A stretch of DNA of 64,000 nt, from NCBI RefSeq assembly GCF_014195585.1, contig NZ_JACICA010000002.1, forward strand, positions 62,001-126,000, given 5' to 3'. The translations under genes and the position numbers were made by a program. This DNA is from Alloprevotella rava. Its GTDB lineage: Bacteria > Bacteroidota > Bacteroidia > Bacteroidales > Bacteroidaceae. Below the pieces are notes generated by a model. The model saw only the letters and a program-made list of their open reading frames with translations. It did not search any database and had not been told where the DNA came from. Each line of letters begins with the position of its first letter. The first letter of the stretch is position 1. Below, in pieces: positions 35,484-43,913 of the stretch.

Positions 35484-36045
35484 GCCTCCCATGGAGGCGC
35501 ACTATACTTAACCATGGGTAATGACCAAGCGATAGTGAGGGAGAACCCGTGGAGAAAAGGACAAACGACTGCACTTACTTCCAACACCGGCAGCGTCACA
35601 CAAAAAGCGTGGAAGGAGTATTCCCCATCTCTCCTCCCCAGAAAAAAACTCGTTTTTTGTCGTCACGTTGTCACACAGGGGAGGAATGTATTGATAGACA
35701 GTCGCTTGTTGGTGTGACAACAAAAATTTTTGTTGTCACACTGTTGTCACTCGTCGTCACGCGCGTAATATACAGGTTCTCAGGTTGTTATACTCAAAGT
35801 GTGACAACGTGACGACATGACAGCAAAAAACAACATACAGGAAAGAGCCTTCCTGCTTCGTTCTCACTTTCCCTTATTGCGTTTAGAAATACAATAAGCG
35901 CGTCAGCTGATAGCCTTATTCTATCAGCTGACACAATAAGGGTATTCACACGCATATATATATAACTACCCGTGGGTTCACCCTCACTACCGTTCGGGCA
36001 TCACCCACGGTTAAGCATGAGGTGTCCCCGCAGAGGACAGTGGAA
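35484..36045. repeat. Outer inverted repeats enclosing composite repeat B
   Basis: The left arm at 35508-35552 (starting TTAACCATGGGTAATGACC) pairs imperfectly with the right arm at 35969-36014 (ending TCACCCACGGTTAA). Each arm has a GC-rich hairpin on its outer side: CGCCTCC/GGAGGCG on the left, and GTCCCC..AGAGGAC on the right. Composite repeat B lies between the arms. Composite repeat A has no such arms. Confidence 0.65.
35610..35952 (-). repeat. Composite repeat B: inverted copy of repeat A
   Basis: Read on the minus strand it aligns with 27258-27596 over almost its full length, from the TGCGTGTGAATA flank through the CCTTATTG block and octamer core to TCTGGGGAGGAGAGATGGGG. Nine octamers are present, starting at 35659, 35667, 35714, 35732, 35743, 35753, 35801 and 35809, with a degenerate one at 35817. 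The CCTTATTG block (copy 3) is at 35872-35941. Confidence 0.88.
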
Positions 36046-36171
36046 ATGAAACACGAACAACATTTGCTTTGAGAAGAAGATGTGAATACGGAAAACACTT
36101 TCTCTGAGAGCAGCGAAGAATACAAGTAATATCTCCAGTTGAGGAAAATAGATGCAAGATCTTAGTGGAAA

Positions 36172-36210
36172 TAAAAAACCATTCCCGAATCTTTGTGGTT
36201 CGGGAATGGT
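36172..36210 (-). terminator. Terminator of the coaD-S41 operon
   Basis: Stem ACCATTCCCGAA / TTCGGGAATGGT with a 9-base loop, followed by a T run on the minus strand, about 25 bases beyond the S41 stop codon. Confidence 0.9.
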
Positions 36211-36232
36211 TGATATATGAAAGTAGAGGTAC

Positions 36233-37807
36233 TTACTTCTTGATGATTTCAAGACCTTTCTTGACAATGTCGCTGCGGCGATTGACGAATTGGAAGTATT
36301 CGTTGCGGTCCCACACATCGTAGATAATGAGGCTCTTTAGCGTGAAGTGCAAGTCGGGGAGTGTTTTTTGCATTTCCTTATCGTCCTTGGCTTCTATCTT
36401 TTTCTGCTTACCAGCATCGATGATTTCATCGATGAGCGTTTGCGGCACTTCGTAAGTGTCCATAAACTTCTTGAGGTCGGGATACTGGCGTTTGATTTCC
36501 TTGCGGTGGTTATCGATGAATTTCAAGCTTTTCTCATTGATAATATTGGCACGGCGCAGGGCAAGATAGTATTTAGAGTAGGTCGTAGTGTCGAGCGGTA
36601 CGAACACATCGGGCATGATGCCACCGCCACCATAAACAATGCGATTTTTCTCCAAAGTGCGATATACCTTAGTGGAATCGAGATGGATGCTGTCTTTACA
36701 TACGAGTTCGCCGTGCTTATAGCGCTGCTCGAGGTCTTGGTTGTACTCGTCCTTCTGTCCTTTGACATATGGTTTCTGAATGCAGCGTCCTGAGGGCGTA
36801 TAGTAGTGGGCCGTAGTCAGGCGAATCATAGAGCCATCGGGGAGAGGTATGGGGCGTTGTACAAGGCCTTTGCCAAAGGTGCGACGCCCAACAATCGTGC
36901 CACGGTCGTGGTCTTGAATAGCTCCCGAAACGATTTCGGCCGCCGAAGCTGTGTATTCGTCAACGAGCACCACAACTTTTCCGCTCTGCATGAGTCCGCC
37001 GCCTGCCGCCGTGAGCACCTGCTTGGGCTGTGTGCGCCCTTCCGTGTAGACCACGAGTGCACCTGCTTTCAAAAACTCATTTGCCACCTCAACGGCAGAA
37101 CCTAAATATCCGCCACCATTCACCTGAAGATCGAGAATAAGATGCTGCATACCTTGTTTTTGTAGGGCTTTGATGGCATCGTTCATCTCTTTGCCAGTGG
37201 TTGCACCAAACTGCTCAAGATGGATATAACCAATACCGGGCTCTATCATGTAGTAGGCGTCGAGCGTGTTAAGGGGAATTTTGTCGCGCGTAACGATGAA
37301 GTAGATCATCTCCTTCACGCCACGGCGCACAATGCCGAGTTTCACTTTTGTGCCCTTCGGACCGCGCAGTTTTGTCATGATGCTATCGCGGCTCATTTTG
37401 ACGCCGGCAATAGGGAGGTCATCAACGCTCACGATGCGGTCGCCAGAGAGGATTCCGACTTTCTCGCTCGGGCCTTTACGCACGGTTTGGATAACCACAA
37501 GCGTATCTTCCAGCATATTAAACTGTACGCCGATGCCTTCAAAGTTGCCATCAAGCGGCTCCGTGAGCTTTTTGGTGTCCTTCGCGTTAGAATAAGAGGA
37601 ATGGGGGTCAAGTTTGTCGAGTATGCCTCGAATGGCATCTTCGGTCATCTTCTTTTGATCGACACTATCTACATAGAGACTGGTGATAGCCATTTGCGCC
37701 ATCTGCAATTTGCGAAGCTGCTCGACATCGATGTCGCCGAAATCATGCTGCGCATGAAGACCGTTCGCGCAGAGCAGGGCGAACAGCAGGAATATGTACT
37801 TTTTCAT
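36233..37807 (-). CDS. S41-family C-terminal processing peptidase (CtpA/Prc-like)
   Basis: A protease of 524 residues with a signal peptide (MKKYIFLLFALLCANGLHAQ). Order: N-terminal helices with MAITSLYVDSV and LDPHSSY; PDZ domain about residues 90-170 (GIGVQFNMLEDTLVV...GDRIVSVDD); S41 core with LILDLQVNGGGYL, catalytic Ser in EYTASAAEI and Lys in TFGKGLVQ, then YYTPSGRCIQKPY and a helical C-terminal extension. It probably processes periplasmic or outer-membrane proteins. The ATG overlaps the coaD stop codon by four bases, so the two are translationally coupled. It is only distantly similar to the S41 protease at 23314. Confidence 0.94.
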   Translation of the reverse strand: MKKYIFLLFALLCANGLHAQHDFGDIDVEQLRKLQMAQMAITSLYVDSVDQKKMTEDAIRGILDKLDPHSSYSNAKDTKKLTEPLDGNFEGIGVQFNMLEDTLVVIQTVRKGPSEKVGILSGDRIVSVDDLPIAGVKMSRDSIMTKLRGPKGTKVKLGIVRRGVKEMIYFIVTRDKIPLNTLDAYYMIEPGIGYIHLEQFGATTGKEMNDAIKALQKQGMQHLILDLQVNGGGYLGSAVEVANEFLKAGALVVYTEGRTQPKQVLTAAGGGLMQSGKVVVLVDEYTASAAEIVSGAIQDHDRGTIVGRRTFGKGLVQRPIPLPDGSMIRLTTAHYYTPSGRCIQKPYVKGQKDEYNQDLEQRYKHGELVCKDSIHLDSTKVYRTLEKNRIVYGGGGIMPDVFVPLDTTTYSKYYLALRRANIINEKSLKFIDNHRKEIKRQYPDLKKFMDTYEVPQTLIDEIIDAGKQKKIEAKDDKEMQKTLPDLHFTLKSLIIYDVWDRNEYFQFVNRRSDIVKKGLEIIKK

Positions 37808-38268
37808 TGTTCGTTTTTATCTTCTATTTTTTTAGGAAGAAAGTCGGAGACGTCTTTTCCAAAGGCAATGAGTTCGCGCACAACGCTCGAACTGATATAG
37901 GCGTGGCGTTCTTCGCAGAAAAGCATCACGGTTTCAACTCCTCCAAGGCGTTGGTTCATAGATGCCACATCGCGCTCGTATTCGAAGTCCTTCACACTAC
38001 GCAGTCCGCGCACAATGAACTGTGCGTTGTGGCGGCGCGCCAAATCAATGGTCAAATCATTGTAGCTGACAACACTGATGCGTGGCTCATCTTTATAGAG
38101 TTTGCTGATTTCTTGTACGCGTTGTTCTGGCGTGTAGAGCGGACGTTTGCTTCCATTCACACCCACACCGATGATGATTTTATCAAACATGGGTAGCGCG
38201 CGCTCCACGATGCTGGCGTGGCCAACGGTGAAGGGATCAAACGACCCAGGGAAGATGGCTATCTTCAT
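37804..38268 (-). CDS. coaD: Phosphopantetheine adenylyltransferase
   Basis: Catalyses transfer of AMP from ATP to 4'-phosphopantetheine, the next-to-last step of coenzyme A synthesis. It has 154 residues, the normal size. The nucleotidyltransferase motif GSFDPFTVGH lies at the N-terminus, RGLRSVKDFEYERDVASMN in the middle and the ATP-binding ISSSVVRELIAFG near the C-terminus. It is the first gene of a two-gene operon with the S41 protease. Confidence 0.97.
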   Translation of the reverse strand: MKIAIFPGSFDPFTVGHASIVERALPMFDKIIIGVGVNGSKRPLYTPEQRVQEISKLYKDEPRISVVSYNDLTIDLARRHNAQFIVRGLRSVKDFEYERDVASMNQRLGGVETVMLFCEERHAYISSSVVRELIAFGKDVSDFLPKKIEDKNEQ

Positions 38269-38359
38269 AATGTCTGTTCTTTGTGTTAGAGCGCGAAGTT
38301 ACGACTTTCCTAACTTTTTGCCCTTGTTTTTACATCTTTTTGATATAACCGACTGGGCA

Positions 38360-38411
38360 ATAACAAACCGCAACAAAGGCAGTGAGCTGTCTGATTGTTG
38401 CGGTTCGTTAT
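38360..38411 (-). terminator. Terminator of the acetyltransferase-parE operon
   Basis: Long stem ATAACAAACCGCAACAA / TTGTTGCGGTTCGTTAT (one mismatch) about 15 bases beyond the parE stop codon. Confidence 0.75.
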
Positions 38412-38427
38412 TGAATAGGATAAAAAA

Positions 38428-40515
38428 TTATTCGTCCAATATGTCGTTATCAACATCTCCTTCTGCGAGATCTTCTTCTACCACGAGGTTGTCGATGATG
38501 AAGTTTTGTCGCTCAATGGTGTTCTTACCCATATAATAGCTCAGGAGATCGCTCACCTTATCGCTTTTGTGGAGATGAACTTGTTCGAGACGGATTTCGG
38601 GCCCTATGAAGTGGCGGAACTCATCGGGGGAAATCTCACCAAGACCTTTGAAGCGGGTAATCTCAGGGTCGGGGCTTAGTTTCTCAATCGCTGCCAAGCG
38701 TTCAGCTTCTGTATAACAGTAAATCGTTTCATATTCGGAACGATCGCTGTTCTGAGCCTTTTTCAGAATGGCTGCTCCCGCACTTTTGTCCGTAACGGTT
38801 TTGACTTTTGCTGCCTTCACCTTTTTCTTCTTGTTGCGAACGCGGAAGAGCGGCGTCTGAAGGATGTAGACGTGGCCCGTCTTGACAAGTTCGGGGAAGA
38901 ACTGGAGGAAGAAAGTCAGCATAAGCAAGCGGATGTGCATTCCGTCGACGTCGGCATCCGTGGCTATGATCACCTTGTTGTAGCGCAAGCCGTCGAGCCC
39001 GTCCTCTATATTGAGTGCCGACTGCAAGAGATAGAACTCACGATTGGTATAGACCACCTCTTTGGTTTTCCCGAAGCAGTTGAGCGGTTTCCCGATAAGG
39101 CTGAACACTGCTTGCGTGTTGGCATCGCGGCTCTTGGTGATGCTACCGCTGGCAGAGTCGCCCTCGGTTATGAAGAGGCTAGTGTCCTCGCGCAGGTCGT
39201 GGTCGTCCTCTTCGCGGTTCTTGCTGCCAGCTCGCTTACCTTTGATAGTATCGTTAAGGTGCAGGCGGCAGTCGCGGAGCTTCTCGTTGTGGAGATTGGC
39301 TTTCTTAGCGCGCTCACGAGCCACCTTGGTTACTCCCGCAATGGCTTTGCGCTCTTTTTCGCTGTCTTGTATCTTTTGCTGAATGATTTCAGCAATGTCG
39401 AGATGCTTGTGTAGATAGTTGTCAACGTGCTCCTTGATGAAATCTCCAACAAATTTATTCACGCTAATGCCTGAAAGGGGAAAAGGACGACCATTCTTAT
39501 CTTTATCGGGAGCCATTGAAAGAGAACCAAGTTTTATTTTAGTTTGACTCTCAAACATAGGCTCTATCACGCGAATCGCAATGGCTGCAACGAGTCCGTT
39601 GCGCACATCTTGCACGTCGAAGTTCTTACCAAAAAATTCTTTGAACGTTCGTGCTATATGCTCTTTGAAGGCACTCTGATGCGTACCGCCTTGTGTGGTG
39701 TGCTGGCCGTTGACGAAGGAGTAGTATTCCTCGCCATACTGATTGGTATGTGTGAACGCAATGTCGATTCCTTCGCCTTGCAGGTGGACGATGGGATAGA
39801 GACTTTGCTCCGTCATATTGTCGTTGAGCAAATCCTCAAGACCATTGCGAGAGATGATGCGGTGGCCGTTGTGGAAGATGGCTAGACCCGTGTTCAGATA
39901 GGTGTAGTTGCGCAGCATATTGCTGACAAATTCATCGTGGAACTTGAAATGGAGGAACAGCGTAGGGTCGGGTTCAAAATAAATATATGTACCGTTCTCC
40001 TCCTCTGTGTCGCCCTCGTTTTCGCTAACGAGTTTGCCACGTTCGAAGGAGGCTTCGTGGAATCGGCCATCGCGATGACTACGCGCTACAAACTTCTGGC
40101 TGAGTGCGTTGACGGCTTTCAAACCCACACCATTCAGACCCACACTGGCAGTGAAGACAGCCGTGTCGTACTTAGCACCGGTGTTCAACTGCGACACAGC
40201 AGCCACCAGCGAGCCTAAGGGAATGCCGCGACCGTAGTCGCGAATGGAGGCTCCCTTTTCGTTCTCCACTTCCACTTCTATACGCTTACCGAAACCTTCG
40301 TTGAATTCGTCGACGGAATTGTCTATCGCTTCCTTCAACAGCACATAGATACCGTCTTCGGCATGGCTACCATCGCCCAATCGGCCGATATACATACCGG
40401 GACGCGTACGGATATGGTCCGTATCGTCCAAGTGGCGAATTTTACTTTCATCGTATTCTTCGCGCTGATGATAGTCAACTGCGGGCGTCAGTTCTGCTTC
40501 CTTTTCTTCTGCCAT
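38428..40515 (-). CDS. parE: DNA topoisomerase IV subunit B
   Basis: ATPase subunit of topoisomerase IV, which decatenates daughter chromosomes. It has 695 residues. GHKL ATPase features are [11 protein letters not shown] and [18 protein letters not shown], and [16 protein letters not shown] marks the transducer. The TOPRIM domain has TEGDSASG and [16 protein letters not shown]. The C-terminal end [13 protein letters not shown] is GyrB/ParE-specific. Length and the absence of the GyrB insert point to ParE rather than GyrB, which is how Bacteroidales annotate this form. The partner parC is not in the window. The gene starts 32 bases after the preceding acetyltransferase-like gene. Confidence 0.92.
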   Translation of the reverse strand: MAEEKEAELTPAVDYHQREEYDESKIRHLDDTDHIRTRPGMYIGRLGDGSHAEDGIYVLLKEAIDNSVDEFNEGFGKRIEVEVENEKGASIRDYGRGIPLGSLVAAVSQLNTGAKYDTAVFTASVGLNGVGLKAVNALSQKFVARSHRDGRFHEASFERGKLVSENEGDTEEENGTYIYFEPDPTLFLHFKFHDEFVSNMLRNYTYLNTGLAIFHNGHRIISRNGLEDLLNDNMTEQSLYPIVHLQGEGIDIAFTHTNQYGEEYYSFVNGQHTTQGGTHQSAFKEHIARTFKEFFGKNFDVQDVRNGLVAAIAIRVIEPMFESQTKIKLGSLSMAPDKDKNGRPFPLSGISVNKFVGDFIKEHVDNYLHKHLDIAEIIQQKIQDSEKERKAIAGVTKVARERAKKANLHNEKLRDCRLHLNDTIKGKRAGSKNREEDDHDLREDTSLFITEGDSASGSITKSRDANTQAVFSLIGKPLNCFGKTKEVVYTNREFYLLQSALNIEDGLDGLRYNKVIIATDADVDGMHIRLLMLTFFLQFFPELVKTGHVYILQTPLFRVRNKKKKVKAAKVKTVTDKSAGAAILKKAQNSDRSEYETIYCYTEAERLAAIEKLSPDPEITRFKGLGEISPDEFRHFIGPEIRLEQVHLHKSDKVSDLLSYYMGKNTIERQNFIIDNLVVEEDLAEGDVDNDILDE

Positions 40516-40547
40516 TATATGGTTGGGGCTTTGTCGTTATGTTGTGT

Positions 40548-41681
40548 TTAGATCTCTGCTTTGTAGCAGCGGCGGCGCTTGTGTTGCTCTGTTTTGAAAT
40601 ACTGCCACTGGCTTTGCACCTTCTCATTGATTTCCAACTCGGGGTTGCTCTCGGCATATTCAAAGCCCATTTGCTGATAAATGGGGATGAGATCCGTGAA
40701 GAGCAGTGCGTTCACACCCTTACCCTGATAGTCCGGACGGACAGCCACGAGCAGCAAATCCAGCACCTTGTCGTGTTTCCATTTCAGCGCTTTGACGAGA
40801 TGGAACCACCCGAAGGGGAAGAGCTTGCCCTTCGCCTTTTGCATGGCGCGCGAAAGAGAGCCCATGGATATGCCAACGCAGACAATCTCGTTGTTCTCAT
40901 TTTCGATGAGTGTCACCATTCGCAAATCGAGCAAAGGGATGTACATATTAACATAATTGTCTATCTGGCGGTCGGTCATACGAGAGTAGCCAAACAGAGG
41001 GGCGTAGGCTTCGTTGATAAGCTCAAAGATGCGGTGACCCAAATTGTTCTCCTTCACTTCCTTACGGCTTTTCAGCTTACGGATATGAAGATTATAGCGC
41101 TCTTGAATGATTTTAGAAATGCGCGCGTGCTTTTCGGGAATAGCTTCGGGGATATAAATTTTCTTCTCTACCCAATCCACGGCTTTCTCCATACCCAGAG
41201 CTTCAAAATGTTCGGGATAGTAGGGATAGTTGTAGATGGTGGCGATGGTGGACAACTGGTCGAAGCCTTCAATCAAAGCCCCTTCGGCATCCATATCAGT
41301 GAAGCCCAGAGGGCCTTGCAATTCGTTCATTCCGCGCTCCTTGCCCCACGCTTTTACGGTGTCGATGAGCGCTCGACTCACTTCTCTGTCGTCAATAAAG
41401 TCGATCCAGCCGAAGCGAACCACTTTCTGATTCCAAGTGTTGTTAGCGCGGTTGTTGATGATGGCAGCTACGCGACCTACAATTTCTCCGTTTCGTAACG
41501 CTAAGAAATACTCGGCTTCACAGAACTCAAAAGCAGGGTTGTTTTTCGGAGAGAATGTATCAAGCATGTCCTCGTATAAGTCGGGCACGCTGTACGCGTT
41601 GTTCTTGTATAAATTGTAGTTGAAACGAATGAATTTTTTTAGGTCACTTTTTGTTTCAACCTTTTTAATTTCTACTGACAT
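40548..41681 (-). CDS. GNAT-like N-acetyltransferase family protein (about 377 aa)
   Basis: A cytosolic protein of 377 residues, widespread in Bacteroidales. The N-terminal half (KSDLKKFIRFNYNLYKNN, ...FCEAEYFLALRNGEIVGRVA, FGWIDFIDD, GPLGFTDMDAEG) and the C-terminal part (LLVAVRPDYQGKGVNALLF...GFEYAESNPELEIN) both resemble GNAT domains, with the Q-G-K-G acetyl-CoA loop in the latter. The substrate is unknown. The reading frame extends to 41744, but the ATG at 41681 fits the promoter at 41709. It is the first gene of an operon with parE. Confidence 0.85.
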   Translation of the reverse strand: MSVEIKKVETKSDLKKFIRFNYNLYKNNAYSVPDLYEDMLDTFSPKNNPAFEFCEAEYFLALRNGEIVGRVAAIINNRANNTWNQKVVRFGWIDFIDDREVSRALIDTVKAWGKERGMNELQGPLGFTDMDAEGALIEGFDQLSTIATIYNYPYYPEHFEALGMEKAVDWVEKKIYIPEAIPEKHARISKIIQERYNLHIRKLKSRKEVKENNLGHRIFELINEAYAPLFGYSRMTDRQIDNYVNMYIPLLDLRMVTLIENENNEIVCVGISMGSLSRAMQKAKGKLFPFGWFHLVKALKWKHDKVLDLLLVAVRPDYQGKGVNALLFTDLIPIYQQMGFEYAESNPELEINEKVQSQWQYFKTEQHKRRRCYKAEI

Positions 41682-41708
41682 ATAAATGTATTGAGAATTA
41701 TTAGCTTG

Positions 41709-41739
41709 CAAAGATATGGAAAAACTAATGAAATCCAAA
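41709..41739 (-). promoter_or_regulatory. Promoter of the acetyltransferase-parE operon
   Basis: On the minus strand, TTTG (41736-41739) and TATCTTTG (41709-41716) are separated by 19 bases. It lies about 28 bases upstream of the chosen start codon. Confidence 0.75.
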
Positions 41740-42329
41740 CCCACAACAGGGAGAGGTCTTCTGCAATAGCAGTTCCCTACTCTTTTCTTACAAATGCTGC
41801 TACTCCGTAGGGAGGTGAACTAAACTAAATTCGAAAATTGAAGTGGCTAAACCTGTTAAAAGCAGCTGTTTCTTATCCGCTTCACTCACAAAAAGGAGAA
41901 ATAATGCGATCTAATGAGAACAACATTTTTTCTTTCTGACTATCAGCACCATTCATCAAAGATATAACAGATTTAATTGAACAAAGAAAAGGCCGACTCC
42001 TACTTCTCTGAAAACATCCTTATTCCGCTGGCTGGCTTCCTTATTGCGTCAGCTGACACAATAAGGAAGTCAGCTGACAGCCTTATTGTATTTTCAAACG
42101 CAATAAGGATATTCTCCGCTACACTTGAGAGAAAAAAAGGAAAAGATAGAGAGACACATTTTTCCATATTCTCCTCGCAAGAGTATAACTAATTATAAAA
42201 TAATACATTGTAGAGATTTTTTTTATTTGGAAAGATTTTATTCTTGCTAAAACCGATAGAATAAAGGCGTTGCGAGGAATGACTGTCAAACCGATTCTGA
42301 CAATTAAAGGGAATAGGGAGAAAAAAAGA
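41740..42329. other. Divergent intergenic region with a CCTTATTG block
   Basis: No gene is supported. It holds CCTTATTG block copy 4 (42018-42114) and AT-rich sequence on both sides. The short frames through the repeat are chance. Confidence 0.65.
42018..42114. repeat. CCTTATTG palindromic repeat block, copy 4
   Basis: A degenerate CCTTATTC, then CCTTATTG, GTCAGCTGAC, CAATAAGG, GTCAGCTGAC, CCTTATTG, 12 bases, CAATAAGG, followed by ATATTCTCC. It is the mirror order of copy 1. Confidence 0.85.
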
Positions 42330-42361
42330 TTTGGAGGCAATGAAAGTAATACATATCTTTG
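42330..42361 (+). promoter_or_regulatory. Promoter of the 75-aa protein gene
   Basis: TTTG at 42330-42333 and TATCTTTG at 42354-42361 with 20 bases between. The leader would be about 35 bases. Confidence 0.7.
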
Positions 42362-42402
42362 GAAAGAGAATTATTCTCAATCAATAAAATATAGTACTCA
42401 AT

Positions 42403-42630
42403 ATGGCTAACGCTAGGTCACTCGAAGCTAAGGTTGTGCGGCTTGCTCGCAAACTGGGCTATGCTTCTGCTAAGTACTTAAAAGTATGGCGAGGCTATGA
42501 TGTCTACAGAGCTTTTGATGATGAGTCAATGGCCGATGTAGAGTCTCCCATGGATGGTCCTACTTTCATTCTTGCAAAAGATGGCTATCTGCGGTATGCG
42601 TCTCTTGATGAGACAGCAGTGCTCCAATGA
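42403..42630 (+). CDS. Small protein of unknown function (75 aa)
   Basis: Starts MANARSLEAKVVRLARKLGY, a basic amphipathic helix, followed by SAKYLKVWRGYDVYRAFDDE, an acidic DESMADVESPMDG stretch, then GPTFILAKDGYLRYASLDE. There is no signal peptide or membrane segment. A consensus promoter at 42330 and a hairpin after the gene argue that it is real and transcribed alone. I do not recognise the family. Confidence 0.65.
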   Translation: MANARSLEAKVVRLARKLGYASAKYLKVWRGYDVYRAFDDESMADVESPMDGPTFILAKDGYLRYASLDETAVLQ

Positions 42631-42703
42631 AAACCAGCAGGCGTTTTGTACTGCTGGACTGATGTAAACTTATTTTTGTTCGTTGGAATAGAGATGAAGA
42701 AAA

Positions 42704-42741
42704 CGAAAAAAAGGAAACCGTCGTTGAGGTGGTTTCCTTTT
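42704..42741. terminator. Bidirectional terminator between the 75-aa gene and cydB
   Basis: Stem AAGGAAACC / GGTTTCCTT with an 11-base loop. A T run follows on the minus strand, which suits cydB, and a shorter one on the plus strand. Confidence 0.8.
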
Positions 42742-42764
42742 CTTATATTCAAGGGAATACGGAA

Positions 42765-43913
42765 TTAGTATTTGTGATCTTCCTCTTCCATTTCCTTGCG
42801 CGTGATGGAGCGTAAGTCTATAGCGCGCCAGCAATAAATAATATAAGCAAGGACAAAGGGGATAAGCAGCGAAACAATGGACATTGTGCGAAGTGTGAAT
42901 TCGCTTGAGCAACTGTTTTCGATAGTCAAAGAGCTTTGCAGATCGGCAGTAGAGGGATAGTAGCTCGTACCGTTGAGACCGGCAATGAGGAACAAAGCCA
43001 TAACTGCCAGCACCGTACCTGTACCTGTCGCCCAAATACCGCGCTTGAACGCAGGGCTAAGAAGGGTCAAGATGATGCCCGCCAAAACTCCTACTACACC
43101 CAAGAGGAAGAGCAACAGAATATAGATATTGCCAAACAGATTGGCAGCATATTTTCCGCTCTCTATACTAACAACGCCGTTAGCGTCGACAGCGAAGCCT
43201 TCGCCCAGCAAAAGTTTGCCCACAAAAGCTAAGAAGAAAATCAAGAATGGAACAACATCAATGAGCACCTGACGGCGGAAGCGAGGGAGCAGTACTTCAT
43301 CATCAATATTATTGATGAGGTAGAGCGACCCCAGCAGACGCGCCAAGAAGAACACAGCAAAACCTAAACACCAGTTCCAGGGATTGGCCAACGCCTCAAG
43401 TCCGTGCCAGTTGTTAGCCCAGCTACTGATGACTGGCATCAGATTAGCGCTACCAATGGCGTTCTTTTCTACAATAAATTCTGAACCTGTGAAGAATGTG
43501 GCTACTGCTGCACCCAAAAGGAAGGGGCCGAAAAAGCCATTGAAACCAAGGAAGCCGCGGAAAACATTACGCCCGTAAACATTTCCTGGTTTGTTCTGGT
43601 ATTCATAAGCCACTGCTTGCAGAACAAAAGAGGCCAGAATGAGCATCCAAACCCAATAGGCACCGCCAAACGATGTGCTATAAAATAAAGGGAAGGAGGC
43701 AAAGAACGCTCCACCAAAGGTGACGAGCGTTGTGAAAGTAAACTCCCATTTACGGCCCGTGGAATTGACGATGAGCTCGCGCTCTTCTTCTGTGTGACCA
43801 ATGCGGAAGATGAGGGTGTTAGCTCCTTGTACAAAAAGAAGGAATACGAGCAAACCGCCCAGCAGACTGATGAGGAACCACCAGTATTGTTGCAAAAATT
43901 GATAAGTTATCAT
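42765..43913 (-). CDS. cydB: Cytochrome bd quinol oxidase subunit II
   Basis: Membrane subunit of the high-affinity bd oxidase, which reduces trace oxygen and allows nanaerobic growth. It has 382 residues with about nine membrane helices. Visible family features are the N-terminal LQQYWWFLISLLGGLLVFLL, GRKWEFTFTTLVTFGGAFFA and FASFPLFYSTSFGGAYW. The start overlaps the cydA stop by four bases (ATGA). It is the last gene of the DUF4492-cydA-cydB operon. Confidence 0.96.
   Translation of the reverse strand: MITYQFLQQYWWFLISLLGGLLVFLLFVQGANTLIFRIGHTEEERELIVNSTGRKWEFTFTTLVTFGGAFFASFPLFYSTSFGGAYWVWMLILASFVLQAVAYEYQNKPGNVYGRNVFRGFLGFNGFFGPFLLGAAVATFFTGSEFIVEKNAIGSANLMPVISSWANNWHGLEALANPWNWCLGFAVFFLARLLGSLYLINNIDDEVLLPRFRRQVLIDVVPFLIFFLAFVGKLLLGEGFAVDANGVVSIESGKYAANLFGNIYILLLFLLGVVGVLAGIILTLLSPAFKRGIWATGTGTVLAVMALFLIAGLNGTSYYPSTADLQSSLTIENSCSSEFTLRTMSIVSLLIPFVLAYIIYCWRAIDLRSITRKEMEEEDHKY

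Larger units (their letters stand above)
35388..36232. other. Convergent intergenic region holding composite repeat B
   Basis: Contains the susD terminator, a hairpin (CGCCTCC/GGAGGCG at 35484-35499), composite repeat B, a second hairpin set near 35969-36045 and the terminator of the S41 gene. No protein-coding gene is supported; the short frames run through the repeats. Confidence 0.7.

Noticed and set aside
35442-35812. Reading frames across composite repeat B as small genes
   Set aside because: They run through palindromes and octamers, are not preserved in copies A and C, and lack promoters.
38428-40515. Gyrase subunit B instead of topoisomerase IV subunit B
   Set aside because: Length, lack of the GyrB insert and the divergent ATPase sequence favour ParE; a search against both families would settle it.
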